NCBI GenBank assembly: GCA_964036665.1
Contig: OZ038526.1
Location: forward strand, 1,860,001 to 1,924,000
Reading direction: 5' to 3'
Length of the DNA: 64,000 nt
Source: Gordius sp. MW1
Taxonomy: Eukaryota > Nematomorpha > Gordioida > Gordea > Gordiidae
Shown: piece after piece, positions 25,301-38,689 of the stretch
Position numbering within the stretch: the stretch's first letter is position 1
How the letters are laid out: the number at the start of each line of letters is the position of its first letter
Translations under genes and position numbers: made by a program
The notes under the pieces: generated by a model
What the model saw: only the letters and a program-made list of their open reading frames with translations
Told to the model about the DNA's origin: nothing
The model's database searches: none

Positions 25301-28300
25301 TCCACGTTCGCCTTTATCCCCTGGCAATCCGGTGTCCCCTGTTTGACCTTTCAAGCCTGGCCAGCCAAGTTCTCCCTAAATATGTATCGAATTTTTAAGA
25401 ATTATTTTGTTAGAAGTTTTATATGTAGAAAAAAGTGATATGAATACCTTTTCACCCTTGGTTCCAGCAACCCCGGGTAAACCTGGGGGCCCTGGTATAA
25501 GGCGAACGTTAAATTTAGAATTTGGTCCTAATGTGATTCCGGAAATGTCATCCTTGTTCTTTAAGGATTTAAACATATAATTAATTTTATGTTTTAATGT
25601 TGAATAAATAATTACGAATATAGTTGAGGGATCTAGAGAATAATCAGAGTCCCCCTTTTCTCCCTGTATAAACACAGATAATAATTGTTTGAGACATTAA
25701 ACACAATCAAAAATCATTTTTTCTAAAGGTGTATTATATAGCAACTAAAATTTAATTTAACCCCAGGATCACCCTTTAATCCGAAGCCCTAATAATATAT
25801 ATATATATATAGTAAAGATTTAAAAGTATTTCATATATTTTTGCAAAAAATATTATTTATCAAAATATAAGCAGATGCGTAGTTTGGACTTTATAAGAGA
25901 TTCTTTAAAAAAGTATAAAGTATTGGTTATTGATTTTTCAAGGTCTTTATGCCCTATTTGCCCCTTAAGTCGTTGCCGGCCAGGCTAAGTCCAGAAGGTG
26001 TTAGGCCATTAACAGTTTTTATTTAGAAAAAACTTAGTAATACCCATTTTGCAAAAATATGTTAATCATATGTTTAATAAACAAACTACAAATTATGCGT
26101 GAATATAACTTAGTCAAATAACTGACTAAAATGATAGATTTAAGGTAACTAAAATAATATTTACTTAATATTTAATAAAATAGACTGGGATGGCCCCAAA
26201 TAATCCAAGGATATTAAGAATTAAAATAGATTATGAGCGATCATATCTTTAGCTGTTTTAAATGGCATCAACGTTTATAAGATTGCCATCAAGCGCGTAG
26301 CGAAGGGGGGGGGGGGGGGTTTCGCCCTCATTGACAAAAAAATTCATTTTTTTTTCAAATTATACGGAAAAAATATTAATAGAGTCTTGTGTGTGTTGCG
26401 CATATAGAAATAATATATTATCTTAATTAATTTGATATTTAATTTTAGATAAAATCTACTATTTATAACATTATTTATACAAAAAATTTATGTCCCGAGT
26501 GCGTGTTTTCTAATAAGAAGAAATTTAATTTTTAATTATTTCTCTAAAAAACTATCTCAACCTCTAAATTAAACGAGGAAGATGCTGATACAAGCCAAAT
26601 TTTAGCAGCGCGGCGAACTTGGGCTAATAATTTAATTTAAACGGTCCCGGGCAGGACAATTATTGGTTCTGGTGGGAGATTTAAGCCTAAAAGGCTAATG
26701 CAAGTGTTTAGTTATGGCCCTAATTAGCGCAAACAAAAAAATTGGAAGGAGCTATTTGCAATTTGCGTCGCTTAAGATATTATTAATGCATTTTTTACCA
26801 AAAACCAATCATATATACTGAAAAAATGCTAGGGGCTTCGCCCCCAGACCCCCATCTCCTCAGGGGGCCCGTTAAATTTTTTTTAATAGTATTATGAAAT
26901 AAGTTTTTTTGAAACTCCCCCCCCCCCCCCTTGAGGCAATCCTGGCTACGCCCTTGATTGCCATTTCTTGACAATTTTTACGAATTTATTAGACCATTAT
27001 TGTGCTTCCATTAAAATAGTATTTCCACATTATTGTGCGTAATGTCCACATAAAAATGAGGCGTAATAAACTTGAAAAAAGCAAGGCTCAAATATTATGA
27101 TTCTAATTTTGGCTTAGATTCTATCATTAACTGTTTGACACTTTATGCTCCTAGCTACGCCTATTATGTAATTAAAAAATATTTAATAAAATAAGATTTA
27201 ATACCGGTGGACCTGGAGGTCCTATTCTACCATCAAAGCCGGGTAGTCCTGTAGGTCCAGGTAATCCTGGTGTGCCAGGTATACCAGGGTCCCCAGGTTC
27301 CCCCTTTTTAAAAAAATGAGCTTTAAATATAGAATAATTTGTTACCATCAATATTATGCTTTTCAAAATATTGATTTATTTTAAAATGTGCTTGTTATAA
27401 AATAACTGATTTAAAAAACGTGTAGTAAAGCTTGATGCATCGCTATTCTGTCCCGAAGTCTCTAAGTTTAAGCTCCACGATACAAATATAATGATATGCA
27501 ACTTTATCGATACTTACAAAGTCTTACTTTAGATGATGCCATCTTCATGTATTCATCATAAAAAGGTTTTCGACTAGGACCACAAGGCTCACCCTTTCCA
27601 CAATATTAGTTACAAAATGATTAAAAATTTGTAATTTCTCTGAAAATACACCTTAAAAGCACCCGGGAGCAGCAGCCATCAAGCGCGACAATATGCAATA
27701 AATGCTTTGACTTTTTTACTTTTATAATCATAATTTCGGGCTTCTCCACCGAATTTGTGGGCAATGATCGTTTGAGCCAATCCTTTTTCGTAATTAAAAG
27801 CGTGCATTTTATAAGCAAGCGACGCGTAATATATCATTGTAAAATCATTTAGAGGTCTGCGTGCCCAGCTAACTAATAGGTGTTCGTATGTGGTGAAAGT
27901 GGCAAATAAATATATCGGGTGAGGGAAATCGAGATACATACAAATATATTTCTGATCGTTTTCCCGTTATAAATTAACAACATATTGATTTCAACTGAAA
28001 AAAGCAATTAAAAATAAAAATAGATTTGGGTGGGTTGGGGTGGTATAAACCGTAAATTAAAACTATTTGGGCAGACAGTTGCGGGCAAAAATAACTAGTA
28101 AATACAGGATAGATATTAGGCCTGTATTTCTAATTATTGCAGACCTCTATAAAATAGCTAGCGTGGTGACAACTTTTTTTACTTGGTGCATGAGCAGTTG
28201 ATTAATAGAATTTTCCCAATACCCTATGTATCCCTAGAAGCAAAAATAAGCGTAATCAGTGATAAATAAATTTTTTATATCAGTTTTTGTAATGTTTCAA

Positions 28301-31300
28301 AGGATAACTGGCTAATTGCATACTTTTTCTCCTTTAGGTCCTGGTGGTCCAGACGGGCCCTTTAAGTTTGGATATAAATAATAAGTCATAAATCCCAAAA
28401 AATTTAATTCCATAAGAATTTATTTTGAGGTTAATATTGAATTAAACATCCGCGCAGTGGTTAAAAATGTTAGTTAATATGGTTACATTCCACTTATACT
28501 ACTGACTGCTTCGATCAAATACATTATAGAAATGTGACATGGGCCTATCCAAAATTTAAATTGGACGGGGCAAAAGTTAGGGCAAGATGATGTTTAAAAA
28601 AAGTCAACTAAAGCTTCTATAGATATACCTCGGATAGAGATATTAATGAAATTAATAAAATATCTCACCATTAATCCAATATCTCCCTTGGGGCCTCTCG
28701 TTCCCTAATTATTTTTGAAAAAATGATATTTAATAATCTTTTACAGTTGCGGTCACTAAAATTAAACCAGTTCCCTGAAATTTTGGAATTATCATTCGCT
28801 TTGAACAGCTGATAATAGGCAAAATTCGTGGAATAGTTTTAATTTAAGCGGTCCCGACTTTAAATGCTCAGAGAAATTTTATATTACCTGAGGACCAGCG
28901 ATACCTATTTGTCCAATGGGGCCCTAAAAGTGAAAATTACACATATACAAATAAGAAAAATAACTATTTAATCGAGCAAGTATATGGGCGTAGCCAAGGG
29001 GGGGGCAGGGAGGGGCGCCTGCCCCCCTCTAAATCCAAAAAATTGTTACAATACATTAAAATTATGGCTAAAATTTGCAAAAATGTTCATTTTGCTCCCC
29101 CCCCCCTAAACATCCCTAAATCATTATGCCCCCTCTAATTCCAAAGCTGGCTACGCCCATGACCAAGTATCTGATTATATTATTTTGAACATTATATCAA
29201 TTTTTTCTATTGATAATTAACACACCGTAAATTATTGTTTCCAAAAAATATTTGGGATATATGTGTTTTTTGTCGGCTTGATACGGCAAGCAAAACTCTA
29301 TTAAAAAAGCCGCTCAATTACTATTTTACTTTAAAAAAAAATTTTTTGTAATGTATTTAATTTGAGGTCGTTGACTATGATGCAATGATTACAGGAAATC
29401 CAGGGTATCCACGTTCGCCTTTGGCTCCCTATAATTATATAAAAAAAATATTACATAGCTGATGATATTAGAAACCTTCTTATAAAATTTAATTTTATAC
29501 AGTAATGTTCATAGTACTAGTGCCATCTCGATTTTTAATTAATGGCATATGTTGCTCGAGATATTTAAATAGGTAATTATATCGAATGACATACTTGTGG
29601 ACCAGGTGGCCCGGGGGGTCCTGGAGCACCGTCCAATCCGCGTCTCTTTTTACCCCTTCTCTTGGTACGGCCTAGGAGATAGTCAAAATTATCATTATTA
29701 AAAACCTAAAATTTGTTTTTCCCTTTAATTTTTTATAAGCATACGCAGAGAAATAACACCCTTGAGATGTTAGCAAGCGGAGGGCAAGTGAAGACGACAT
29801 AACCTTTTGACAAACCGCGCATAGCACTTTTAGCTATTACCCTTGACTCCTCTGTGATAATTATGTTGAGTAACAATGAAAAATCGTTCGCGTTTGGTGT
29901 TAGGCAAAGAGAAAGCTCTTGAAAAGGTGTTTAAGTTTTCTAAGTTAAAGCCACCGCACAAAGGGAAATACCGAGATTAAATCAAGTGTGTATATTATGA
30001 AACATTGAATGACTAAATCAGTAATATCAGGGGATTGCATGTCATAAAGTCGGGTTCGTTCGACCAAGCGTTTACCTATGATACCAATTAAAACCCTATC
30101 TGTCAAACGGTGATCAGAAAAAGGTTGTGGGTTGTAATTAAGTGTAGGTTAGAACTAAGGATACAGCCTAAGCGTCTTGTAATATCAGATAATGAATAGC
30201 ATGTCAATTATTTATGGACACCAACAGTGACTACATTAGGCTTTATATAATTTCTATTCTTTGTCGGGTTTAATTGTCACGACAAAGAACCTAATCCACG
30301 CTCCATGTGTATAATTAAGTAGTTTATAATTATTTCGGTTTAGTCTCTAGAGTTAAGCTCCAAAAGGTCTTACACGCCATTATATTGACTTATTTATGGT
30401 TTATGCAAAGTTCGGCACTGTAGCTCATATTAAAAAATGTATAGTAATTATATTTTTTAGAAAAACTAAGCACTTAAATGGCATCTATCAACACACTAAA
30501 ATCTCAACGTCTTCATCGTTTTGCCTAGAAACTCTTTGATAATTCTTTCAATAGATATTTTCAATAGATGAAATGTTTTATCCATTTTTAGTTTTAACAG
30601 CCGTTATCTATTAGCCAATGAGGAGAAACAAAGTGGATATGTTTGGCTAGAAATGGCGATGCAGGAACTCCAAATCTATGAGCTGAGCAAGTGCACTCTG
30701 CTAATTTTTGAGATCCAACATTTACAGCTTTAAGAGCCATACGCTATTTTACACTCATTCATCTCATTCGAAAATGAAGGGTTAATAGTAGTTTTAAGCA
30801 ATAAAATATTGTTATAGTAGGTGGTGTTTCTTTAAAGAAGTAATTGTGCAGTAGCCTTCTTGCTAAAATAATGGACGATCTCCTTACCTTATGGTGTAAT
30901 CAATCAATGCGTTAGTGATCCAAAGCATCCAGGCAAATGACTTAATGGATAACAATGTAATTTGCGAAGGGTTTTGTTTGTTGTTTTCAAAACAATGATT
31001 TAAAGTTCTTGTAGCTAATTTGCCTAATACCGAGTCTTGGCAAATAATTGTGAATCATGTTTTTTGGATAAATGCAAAATTGCAAGTTAATAGTGTCCTA
31101 AGCACGAGGGCCGAACACTAGCTAGACTACCAGTTTATAAAGAATAAAGACAAGATTTGTTCCAGAGCTGGGCAGGGTAAAATCAGGATTGTTCAAAATG
31201 CCACTACCACGCCCCAAGTTTGATGGAAATATCCAGAAGATCAAAATGTAAATTACAGATGATAATTTAAAAAATGTACTAGCTCACGAGATTTTTATAT

Positions 31301-34300
31301 CAACCTAAAACCGATTTATTAGACAAAATCCAGATTAAAAATATGTATATGATCGAATTTTCATCGTCTAAACCACTTTCCGTTTTTAGGGTTGTTTATA
31401 TTTGGCCAGGTTGTTTAAAGAGTAAATACTCTATAAAATGTCTGAATTAATTGAGCAAACACAAACTTAACGGCATTATAATGTCATTTTGGTGATAAAC
31501 TTGTCAAAAGGTCTCTCATACTATTATAATTATGTGTCTGTCTAGTCAATGAGGATCATCTTCAAAAACATCAATGTTTTTCGTAGCCATTGAAACATAG
31601 AAGGGTGCGTAGTTAACTAAGCAGCACGTCTGTTTAAGTGTGCAAAAGAATTTGCAAGTATGTCTCAAATGTCGTGCCATATGGTAACAAAACCCAGCAG
31701 GTTTTTTGTTCGGAGTGACATTTAATTAAAAAACATTACTAATGGGTTGTGGTTAAGATGCAAAATGTTATATGAATTCGTTTAAACTTTAATATAAAAA
31801 ATATTTGTAAAATAAGAACCGAAATTTTCACAATTAGGGACTGAAGTGATTATATGACTATATTTTTGAAGAAACAATAAAAAAACGACTAGGGAGAGTA
31901 CAGAGCAATTAAATGAATATACTATTACACTGCTTGTTTACGTGCTTAAAAAAATCAAGTGTTTCACTTAAGTAACCCTTATACATCAATTAATTTATCA
32001 AGTGTAGGGGAAGGGGATATTTGTAGGGGTAAAATTAGTGATCGTTCAATCATGCAAGCTACCTATCAGTTATTACTTCAGAATAATTAAGTTATTAGAC
32101 ATTAAGACGCATGTTATATAAAAAATTTATAAAGGAGCTTAATAAATTTATGCGTTATTAACTAACATGTTACAAATAATTACTATACTGGTCCTAAAAT
32201 TCTAGATAAAAATGAGTTTAAATTGTTAAAATTGTAATTAGATTTAAATTTCGAGACAATATGAACATCTGTCAATATTGGGTCTACTAGACTTGATACA
32301 ATTTACATATATGGGGACTGGTGATTCATCAAACGACCTATGCAAATAAGTTAATTTCCTGTGTAATCAGTCTTTGTATATTCCATGTTGCTACGACATT
32401 GTTAAGGCAGAAAAATCGTTGCAACACCTTTGATCAGGATTCAATGAATGTTTTTATATGTAGGTTAAATTATGTAATTTTAAGCATGACAAAAGAGGAA
32501 AATCAAACAGCAAAATGCAACACAAAGTACATCCCTTTATTTACCACAAATTTTTTAGCTTTAGTATAATAATTCACCTTAGGTTTGTTAATGATCATAA
32601 ATTCTTGCATAAAGCCTTCTAGATTTAATATCGATCAACAGCACACTCTAAACGACGAAAAAGCGTGAATTGTTGATATATTATGATACTTAAAAAGTTG
32701 TAATTATTTACCTAATAATCATTATATTTCTATTTTAAAAGGAACGCTTATTGATTTATGGTAATAATATTGCATTGCCTAAATCTTTGTCAGTTAAATT
32801 ATGGAAAGTTTATATTAAGTGTGGTAACATAGTTTAACGTAAGATTACACAAAAAAGGCATACTTAAAAGAGTCTTGCGAGAAAAGGACACGGGGAAACA
32901 GAGATTATAATATAGTGAAGGGGCAAGGAATTTGCACTCCTTAAGGTGCATAGTTTAAGAGCGGGTAAAACATTATATAATATTATATGAATTAAAGATT
33001 TATATTAAATACTTGCAGCATTGCCTTGCCCTTAGGCCATTGCCGTAGTCTATTCATCTTAGAAAATCTTGACATTAAATTAATGGTCATGAAATATAAC
33101 AAAGCTAGCACTTTTAATGATTTATGGCTCATACTAGAATATTAATGTCAACTGAATTTTATTAACAGGTATTAATTAATGATTATCTCAAAGACAAATT
33201 TTGACCCTATCTGATATAAGAAGGAGCATGGGCGTAGTCAGGATCGGAACTAAAGGAGGTTATAATGTTGCAAGGAGGGGAAAAATAATAATTTAATTTA
33301 TGCCATGAATATATTAAATTTTAAAGAATTCCTGAATTTAGAGGGGGCAGCCGCCCCTCCATGCAACCCCCTAGCTACGCCCATATGAAGGTGTAAATAA
33401 GAATAAAACACTTACTGCGTCTACCGCACCGGCAAATTTCTCGCCCAAAACTTGCGACCGTATTGAATGGGACATCTTTGATAAAGGCATCAGGATTTGT
33501 CTGTATGTATCGCTTTGTCCTTAACCGTGCCCTCAGGACACGAGAATCGGGCGAAGCGGCAGTTACATTTGATAATTTAAGTTTGTCCTTAAATTAGATT
33601 AAATAAAATTTAGAATAAGGCCAAAATTTTTATTGTAAAATCGCTTGATATATTGGGTCTTATCAGTTGCCTCAATTTAAAAAAAATATAGACAACCACA
33701 CAAAAAATCATTCTATACATAAAATTTAGTGAATTAACGTCAATGGATTACCTCGGAATTGTAAGGCTTTTCTAAATTTTTATAATATATTTGAGCCACC
33801 ACGGTTCGCCAAGCCTTCCCATAATGCGCCGACAAAGTCAAAATTGCTGCTTTAATAGAAGGCAAAACGGACAATGACATGTTGTGAGTGGCGCCTACGT
33901 TAATTATATTTCGAAACTGGTTTGATGAATCCCAAAGAGAAGAGGAATGGCTTGGAAAACTATTTAAAGTTTCTGTATTTTGTGTCGGGTTATCTGTCAT
34001 AATGTCACCCAAAATTAAGGATCGGGTGACGTAGTGGTTGACAAAGGTGTCGCGAAAGGATTCTAGCCTCAGTAAACGTTCTTCCATTGCTTCTAGTTTC
34101 GTGTTTAGCACATCGCATCGATACATGGCATATGTTATGATAGAAAATGTGAGTAAAGAAGCGAGTAATATTATGGCTACAATATATAATTTGGAGGGAT
34201 TGCATTGATTACGCCTTTCTATTGTCATAATGTCGGGAGGAATTTTATTATCCGTCAAAGGTGATCTTTGGCCCCCGGGATTATTGTAGTAAGGTGACAA

Positions 34301-34519
34301 AGTAAGGACTTTCATTTGTCGAAAGCATTTTCGACAGGACTTTTTCGATAATTTTTTGATATCATTTTGGATAGATTTCGTTTGCCCCCACGTCCGATCG
34401 TACGTATGGGCTTTAAAAGGCTCACTAGCTGCCAATTTGTTTGCGAGGTCGAGATTCCAACTATTAAGATCCTTTTCATCCATATGATTGCGCAAATAGT
34501 TTTGCCAAAAAACTTGCAA
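22347..34519 (-). CDS. Transmembrane collagen, MACIT type (COL13/23/25-like)
   Basis: Type II membrane protein, cytosolic N-terminus, trimeric collagen ectodomain. Minus-strand exons (high to low): 34519-33752, 33587-33416, 29671-29595, 29428-29393, 28923-28888, 28704-28669, 28359-28324, 27593-27528, 27303-27205, 25788-25762, 25663-25616, 25558-25448, 25375-25295, 24733-24656, 24569-24507, 24438-24367, 24255-24211, 24110-24078, 24024-23953, 23540-23505, 23417-23355, 22975-22949, 22829-22785, 22708-22682, 22605-22579, 22541-22497, 22454-22347. They keep phase and give about 777 residues. The first exon has one membrane span at residues 111-133 ([20 protein letters not shown]...), then a short heptad-like segment. 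Basic [14 protein letters not shown] precedes the first Gly-X-Y run and fits furin shedding, as known for MACIT collagens. Exons are mostly multiples of 9 bp. The C-terminus [19 protein letters not shown] is the MACIT hallmark. Some exons may be missing or wrong; two exon junctions break Gly-X-Y. Confidence 0.85.
23083..23248. mobile_element. hAT-type MITE in collagen intron
   Basis: Ends CATGGACGTTGCCAGG and CCTAGCTACATCCATG, with GCAGCCGCCCC inside. The flanks TTGGCAAC and TTAGCAAC form a 7-of-8 target duplication. Confidence 0.75.
26290..26956. mobile_element. Longer hAT element, perfect target duplication
   Basis: A 667-bp relative of the MITEs with ends CAAGCGCGTAGCGAAGG and CCTGGCTACGCCCTTG. 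Both flanks read ATTGCCAT. Poly-G and poly-C runs sit next to the termini. The interior differs from the short MITEs and includes GGGGGCTTCGCCCCCAGACC-like DNA near 26831. No transposase reading frame was recognised. It lies in a collagen intron. Confidence 0.8.
28983..29161. mobile_element. hAT-type MITE in collagen intron
   Basis: Ends TATGGGCGTAGCCAAGG and AGCTGGCTACGCCCATG. The flanks AGCAAGTA and ACCAAGTA form a 7-of-8 target duplication. Confidence 0.8.
29672..33226. other. Large collagen intron, 5' part
   Basis: The intron joining the basic linker exon (33416) to the furin-site exon (29671). AT-rich, with frequent stops. No nested gene, exon or complete repeat was recognised; the open frame at 32321-32569 has no recognisable product. 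Confidence 0.4.
33227..33385. mobile_element. hAT-type MITE in collagen intron
   Basis: Ends CATGGGCGTAGTCAGG and CCTAGCTACGCCCATA, with GGCAGCCGCCCCTCC inside. The flanks AGAAGGAG and TGAAGGTG match at 6 of 8. Confidence 0.75.
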
Positions 34520-35244
34520 ATAATTACGAAATAAATTCCTAACGGGTCTCCAATTATAATGTGACTCTGGGTTGGGGGGGGGAGGCGGATGGAAGGGAAT
34601 TACAAGGCCATGGGGAGAAAATTATGATAAATAGACGCGCGATGCGGAACTGATATAGTAGTAAATTGCAATCGCTATTATATAGATGTGTGGGGGCTGG
34701 TCAAGATTGAATGTTCTAAGCAATTGAGGAGTCGTTGATGATGATGATGATGATCTATGATAGAGTCAGTAGCCTCTGTGGCGAACGAACGGGATACCGA
34801 AAGCAGCAACGGGTAACAACGAGGTGACAATAACTTTCATAACTTCGGGCTATCATCACCTAGGCTGGAGAGAGGAAGAGAAATGTGTGCAATGCGGGCG
34901 ACATTTTAATCATGGTGGAGGGAGGGTAAGGTGACAATGTGACATAATGATGACAAAGGCACGACATCAAACGCACCTTTTTTATACGCGATCGTGAATG
35001 ATGAGGGTAAGGAAAATGTTATAAAATTGGGTGAGTAAATTTTAAAAGAAAACAAAAATTTAGAAATAGCATGGGCTGCAATCTTCTCTGCCTTAATATA
35101 GCTGGATAGCGAGCCCTAATTGACCCTATCATTCATTATAAGTACGATTTTAATCAATTTGCTGCTTTTAAAGAGCGCTTTGTATATTAGAAAGCTAACA
35201 CTTAATAATAAATAGCGAAAACCCAATTCCCCGTGGGTTCTCTT
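34520..35244. other. 5' flank of the collagen gene
   Basis: Contains a poly-G run near 34573 and a (GAT)n microsatellite at about 34737-34755. It should include the collagen promoter; no clear element was identified. Confidence 0.35.
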
Positions 35245-35406
35245 CATGGGCGTAGCCAGGTTTTGGATTAGGGGGGGGGGGGGGGTAAAACGTTTAAAAG
35301 TTCAATTAGAGGGAAGCAAAACATAAATTTTTTAAAGTTTTGGCATTTAAATTTTTTTTTCTCGTAAATTAGGGGGGGGGGGCTGCCCCCCCTGGCTACG
35401 CCCATG
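35245..35406. mobile_element. hAT-type MITE, subfamily B, perfect target duplication
   Basis: Ends CATGGGCGTAGCCAGG (followed by TTTTGG) and CCTGGCTACGCCCATG. GTTCTCTT flanks both sides exactly. Long poly-G tracts adjoin both termini. Confidence 0.9.
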
Positions 35407-36058
35407 GTTCTCTTGTAGATGATATTATATCGTGCATTTTTGAGGAACTTCGCTAAATATTACGAATTACTATGATAAGATTAATATATTTTTTATATGT
35501 TTAAAACCTATAAAAATCTTATTTTGTAGCAAATTAATGGAATAAATGATAAAATATGTATATTATTTATAGAATATTAAAATATAACTTATATAAAATT
35601 GTTATAAATTTGGCAATACTTAAAAAATAACTTTTTTTTTAAAATAACTTCTACATAAATAGGAAAAACAATTGACAATTTAATTTTATTATAGCCCTAT
35701 TCACAAACTAAAATGTGAAGGAATTAAATAATATTGTGGTAGTTAGAGACCATAAACGTTTGCAAATGATTAATGTCTTGATAAAATTATATATATCACT
35801 CGTCGAATGAGCGAGATAATTGTAACTCTATCTACAATGACAACCACTTGTAATCGTGTCACCGCTGCACAGCATGATACATGAATTATTAATAATTCAC
35901 CAAAGTTTCAATGTTCATTCATTATTAACATTAAATTAAATTACTCACATTTATTTTAATATAAAAATAATGATCTAAAGGAATCGAACCGAGGGAGCAA
36001 AGTTTTAAAATGTCAAAAGTGCGTCAATTTTTGCGAACATCTTTGAGAGATTTATTAG

Positions 36059-36226
36059 CATGGGCGTAGCCAAGAGGGGGAAGGGAAGCAGGGAGGGGCG
36101 GCTGCACCCCTCTAAATCTGAAAATTTATTAAAATTTGGTCTAAAATTTTAAAAAATGATCATTTCGCCCCTCCTTAAATCATTATTCCCCCCCCCCCTC
36201 AAATCCCAATGCTGGCTACGCCCATA
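36059..36226. mobile_element. hAT-type MITE
   Basis: Ends CATGGGCGTAGCCAAG and GCTGGCTACGCCCATA. The flanks TTTATTAG and TTTAATAA match at 6 of 8. Confidence 0.75.
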
Positions 36227-37514
36227 TTTAATAATAATGTTGGAGGGTGAATAAACCACCTGCTTGCATTTTAATTTTAAGGCACATTTTATAACTTATT
36301 CAATAATCCTAAGAGATAGATTAGTTAGGGGATTTTAGTTTATACGTCGTAAACCTATTTAACAGAAGTTGTGGAGCCCAAAATTAGATCGTACTCTGAT
36401 TAAGCTGGCACACAAAAGGGAACGAGGGGGAGGATGGGCAGCTAAGTTTAATGGCAGCGGCTGTCACATCAGAAGCGAAAAACTGCTAATACAATACCTT
36501 CAAACTAGTTTAATTCTAATATAGTTTTCCTCCTATAATAGTATAGTATTAGTAGTGTTGTAGTGGCAATCATAAGGATCAGTACTGTACCCTAGTCTAT
36601 ACTTCTACCTACAAATCTCTTCTGGTCTACACATACTAGTAGTAGTAATTATAACACCTCATTCTAACTGTTAATTTATAAAGAATCCACCATTTGTGCC
36701 ATATAATTTATCATACATACAATAAAAGAAGTCAAAGGGAGGTTTTAAGAGGAGCGCCCTCCCTATTACTATTATCGCGTTTGAAGATTAAAATCAATCA
36801 CACCATAAAGCCACGCGCTACATTTACACCTAGGGTATTGATTAGAAGTATTGATTACAATGAACAGGAAATGAGAATAATAACTTTAAAAACAATCGAT
36901 GATATGACGATGAGTTTTAATATTAGGCGATAATGTGTCTGCACCAGTTGACCCTCATTAATCAGGGAAAAGGTTGATTGTTTTATTATTACTTTTTGCC
37001 ATTGTAACTCCTTGATAAATCAATTAAAGACATCGAAACAAATTAAACATTTTGCGATATTATACAAAAAAATGGTGTGTCCCTAGTTAATAAATTTTAA
37101 TGCATTATATATAAACATTTGAACAATTTTTCTTGGTGTAAATTAAAATGTAAACAAATATTTTACAAAAAAATAAGGATTCTAAATAGTTTACGAAGAA
37201 CTTGTTGAAATTGAGCCTAATGTAAAAGTGTGAATGTCTAATGAAAGCGTAATAAAAATAAAGAAGCATTTTGACCATGGATTTGGCGGTTTTCATTTAG
37301 GCTATATAAGGGAGAATAGCAAAGCATGAAAAAGTATGAATAGTGAAAAATATGCTGCTTGAACCCACTATTTAAGTTTATAATAGAATTAAACAAAGTT
37401 GTCTCGTTAGTTTTTTCAAACTCTTTTGATGCTTAGCAGACATAAAGAATTATCATGTAAAGCCATCTAATAAATTAATCTAACCTTTAAAATTAAAAAA
37501 ATCTTATACGTTTC
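36227..37514. other. Intergenic
   Basis: AT-rich. Open frames at 36694-36933 (+) and 37105-37296 (-) have no recognisable product or splice context. Confidence 0.3.
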
Positions 37515-38179
37515 ATCTTAACCAGTGGCGTAGCTAGCCTTTTTGCCCTGGGGGGGGGCTGATCTAGTCAAGCCATGGGGGGGGACAAAAAAATTTAACT
37601 ACGAAAACCCTTAAAAATTAAAAAAATTATGTTTTGCCTCCCCCCCCCCCTAATCCAAAACCTGGATACGACAATGGGTCAAACGCAAATGCAAATTTTT
37701 CCCCTCATAAACGTTGGACAAACTTAAAATTCCGCTACTACTTTGTGTATTTTTTCTAATAACATCACACTGGTGTGTCTTGGACCCGCATGTTTCTAGG
37801 GCATAAAATAAATAAAATTTATTCATAAATAAAACAAAATAATGTAGTTGAAACAATATAGAAAATTTCACTTGGTATAATAAGTTTTTGTATAAATGAA
37901 TTGTAAGGGCACAACGTGGAACGGGGATATTCACAAGAAATCGTTGACATTTAAAAAAATAATACAAATAGTAAAAAAACTATTCAACGAAGTTTTTATA
38001 AAAATATTTTATTACCACAACCCCAAAAAAACATAAAATATAAAAAAAATTAATTATGAAATTAAAATTCGTTCGAGAATTAGTATGAAGTTATTGCCCC
38101 TGATGATATTATAGATATATTTGTACACCCCCCCCCCCCCCCCCTTTACACCACCTCAAAATTAAAATGAACTAATAAA

Positions 38180-38650
38180 TTTAACGGCTAAATGAACCTT
38201 AAAAATATTTTGTCAAAATTAAATGAATCAAGATTTTACTTAATAATTTTAGATGAAATTAGAGATGTGAGATGCACAGAACAACTTAGCGTTGGTGTAC
38301 ATTTTGTTGAATCCAATGGCACACCAAAAGGAATTTTTTGGGGATTTTTATCCCTTGAAAGTATTGATGCGTTAACAATTGTCTATAAAATTCAGGAATT
38401 TCTTATTAATATTAATTTATCAAACTTATGATGGGATATCACTAATAAGGGGGAAAAAATGGTATACAAACAATTTTTTGGAAAATCATTGGCTTTATAT
38501 GTGCATGTGGTACATAAAAATATGCAAGATATGTTAAACAATAAGCATGTGAGATGGACAATTAAATTGAATCCAGGATGGAATTTTCGTAAATTTAATA
38601 ATATTTTAATATATTTTGAAAGCGTTAAAAAGTTTAAAACAAGTTGAAAA
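38180..38650 (+). pseudogene. hAT transposase, N-terminal/catalytic part
   Basis: The forward frame from 38192 reads SRFYLIILDEIRDVRCTEQL, then SVGVHFVESN and GFLSLESIDA. This matches the region of ZMYM/DUF4371-type hAT transposases that carries the first catalytic Asp (consensus DE..D...EQLS...R). A stop follows at 38429. The next stretch resembles the conserved YDGA.NM.G and YVHC..H region in broken form. It is not functional as it stands. Confidence 0.7.
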
Positions 38651-38689
38651 GCCCAGATAATTTTTCATTAAATATTAAAATTAGTCTTT

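Noticed and set aside
25930-25990. Possible extra collagen exon (minus strand [11 protein letters not shown])
   Set aside because: The acceptor is plausible, but no donor was found and only two or three Gly-X-Y triplets remain, so it was left out of the model.
27621-27939. Two overlapping minus-strand frames in a collagen intron
   Set aside because: Neither shows Gly-X-Y or any known domain, and they overlap in different frames.
35975-36000. GGTTCGATTCC on the minus strand, like a tRNA T-arm
   Set aside because: No A box, anticodon arm or matching acceptor stem around it.
36694-36933. Forward frame of 79 codons
   Set aside because: No domain, no repeat of codon pattern and no splice context.
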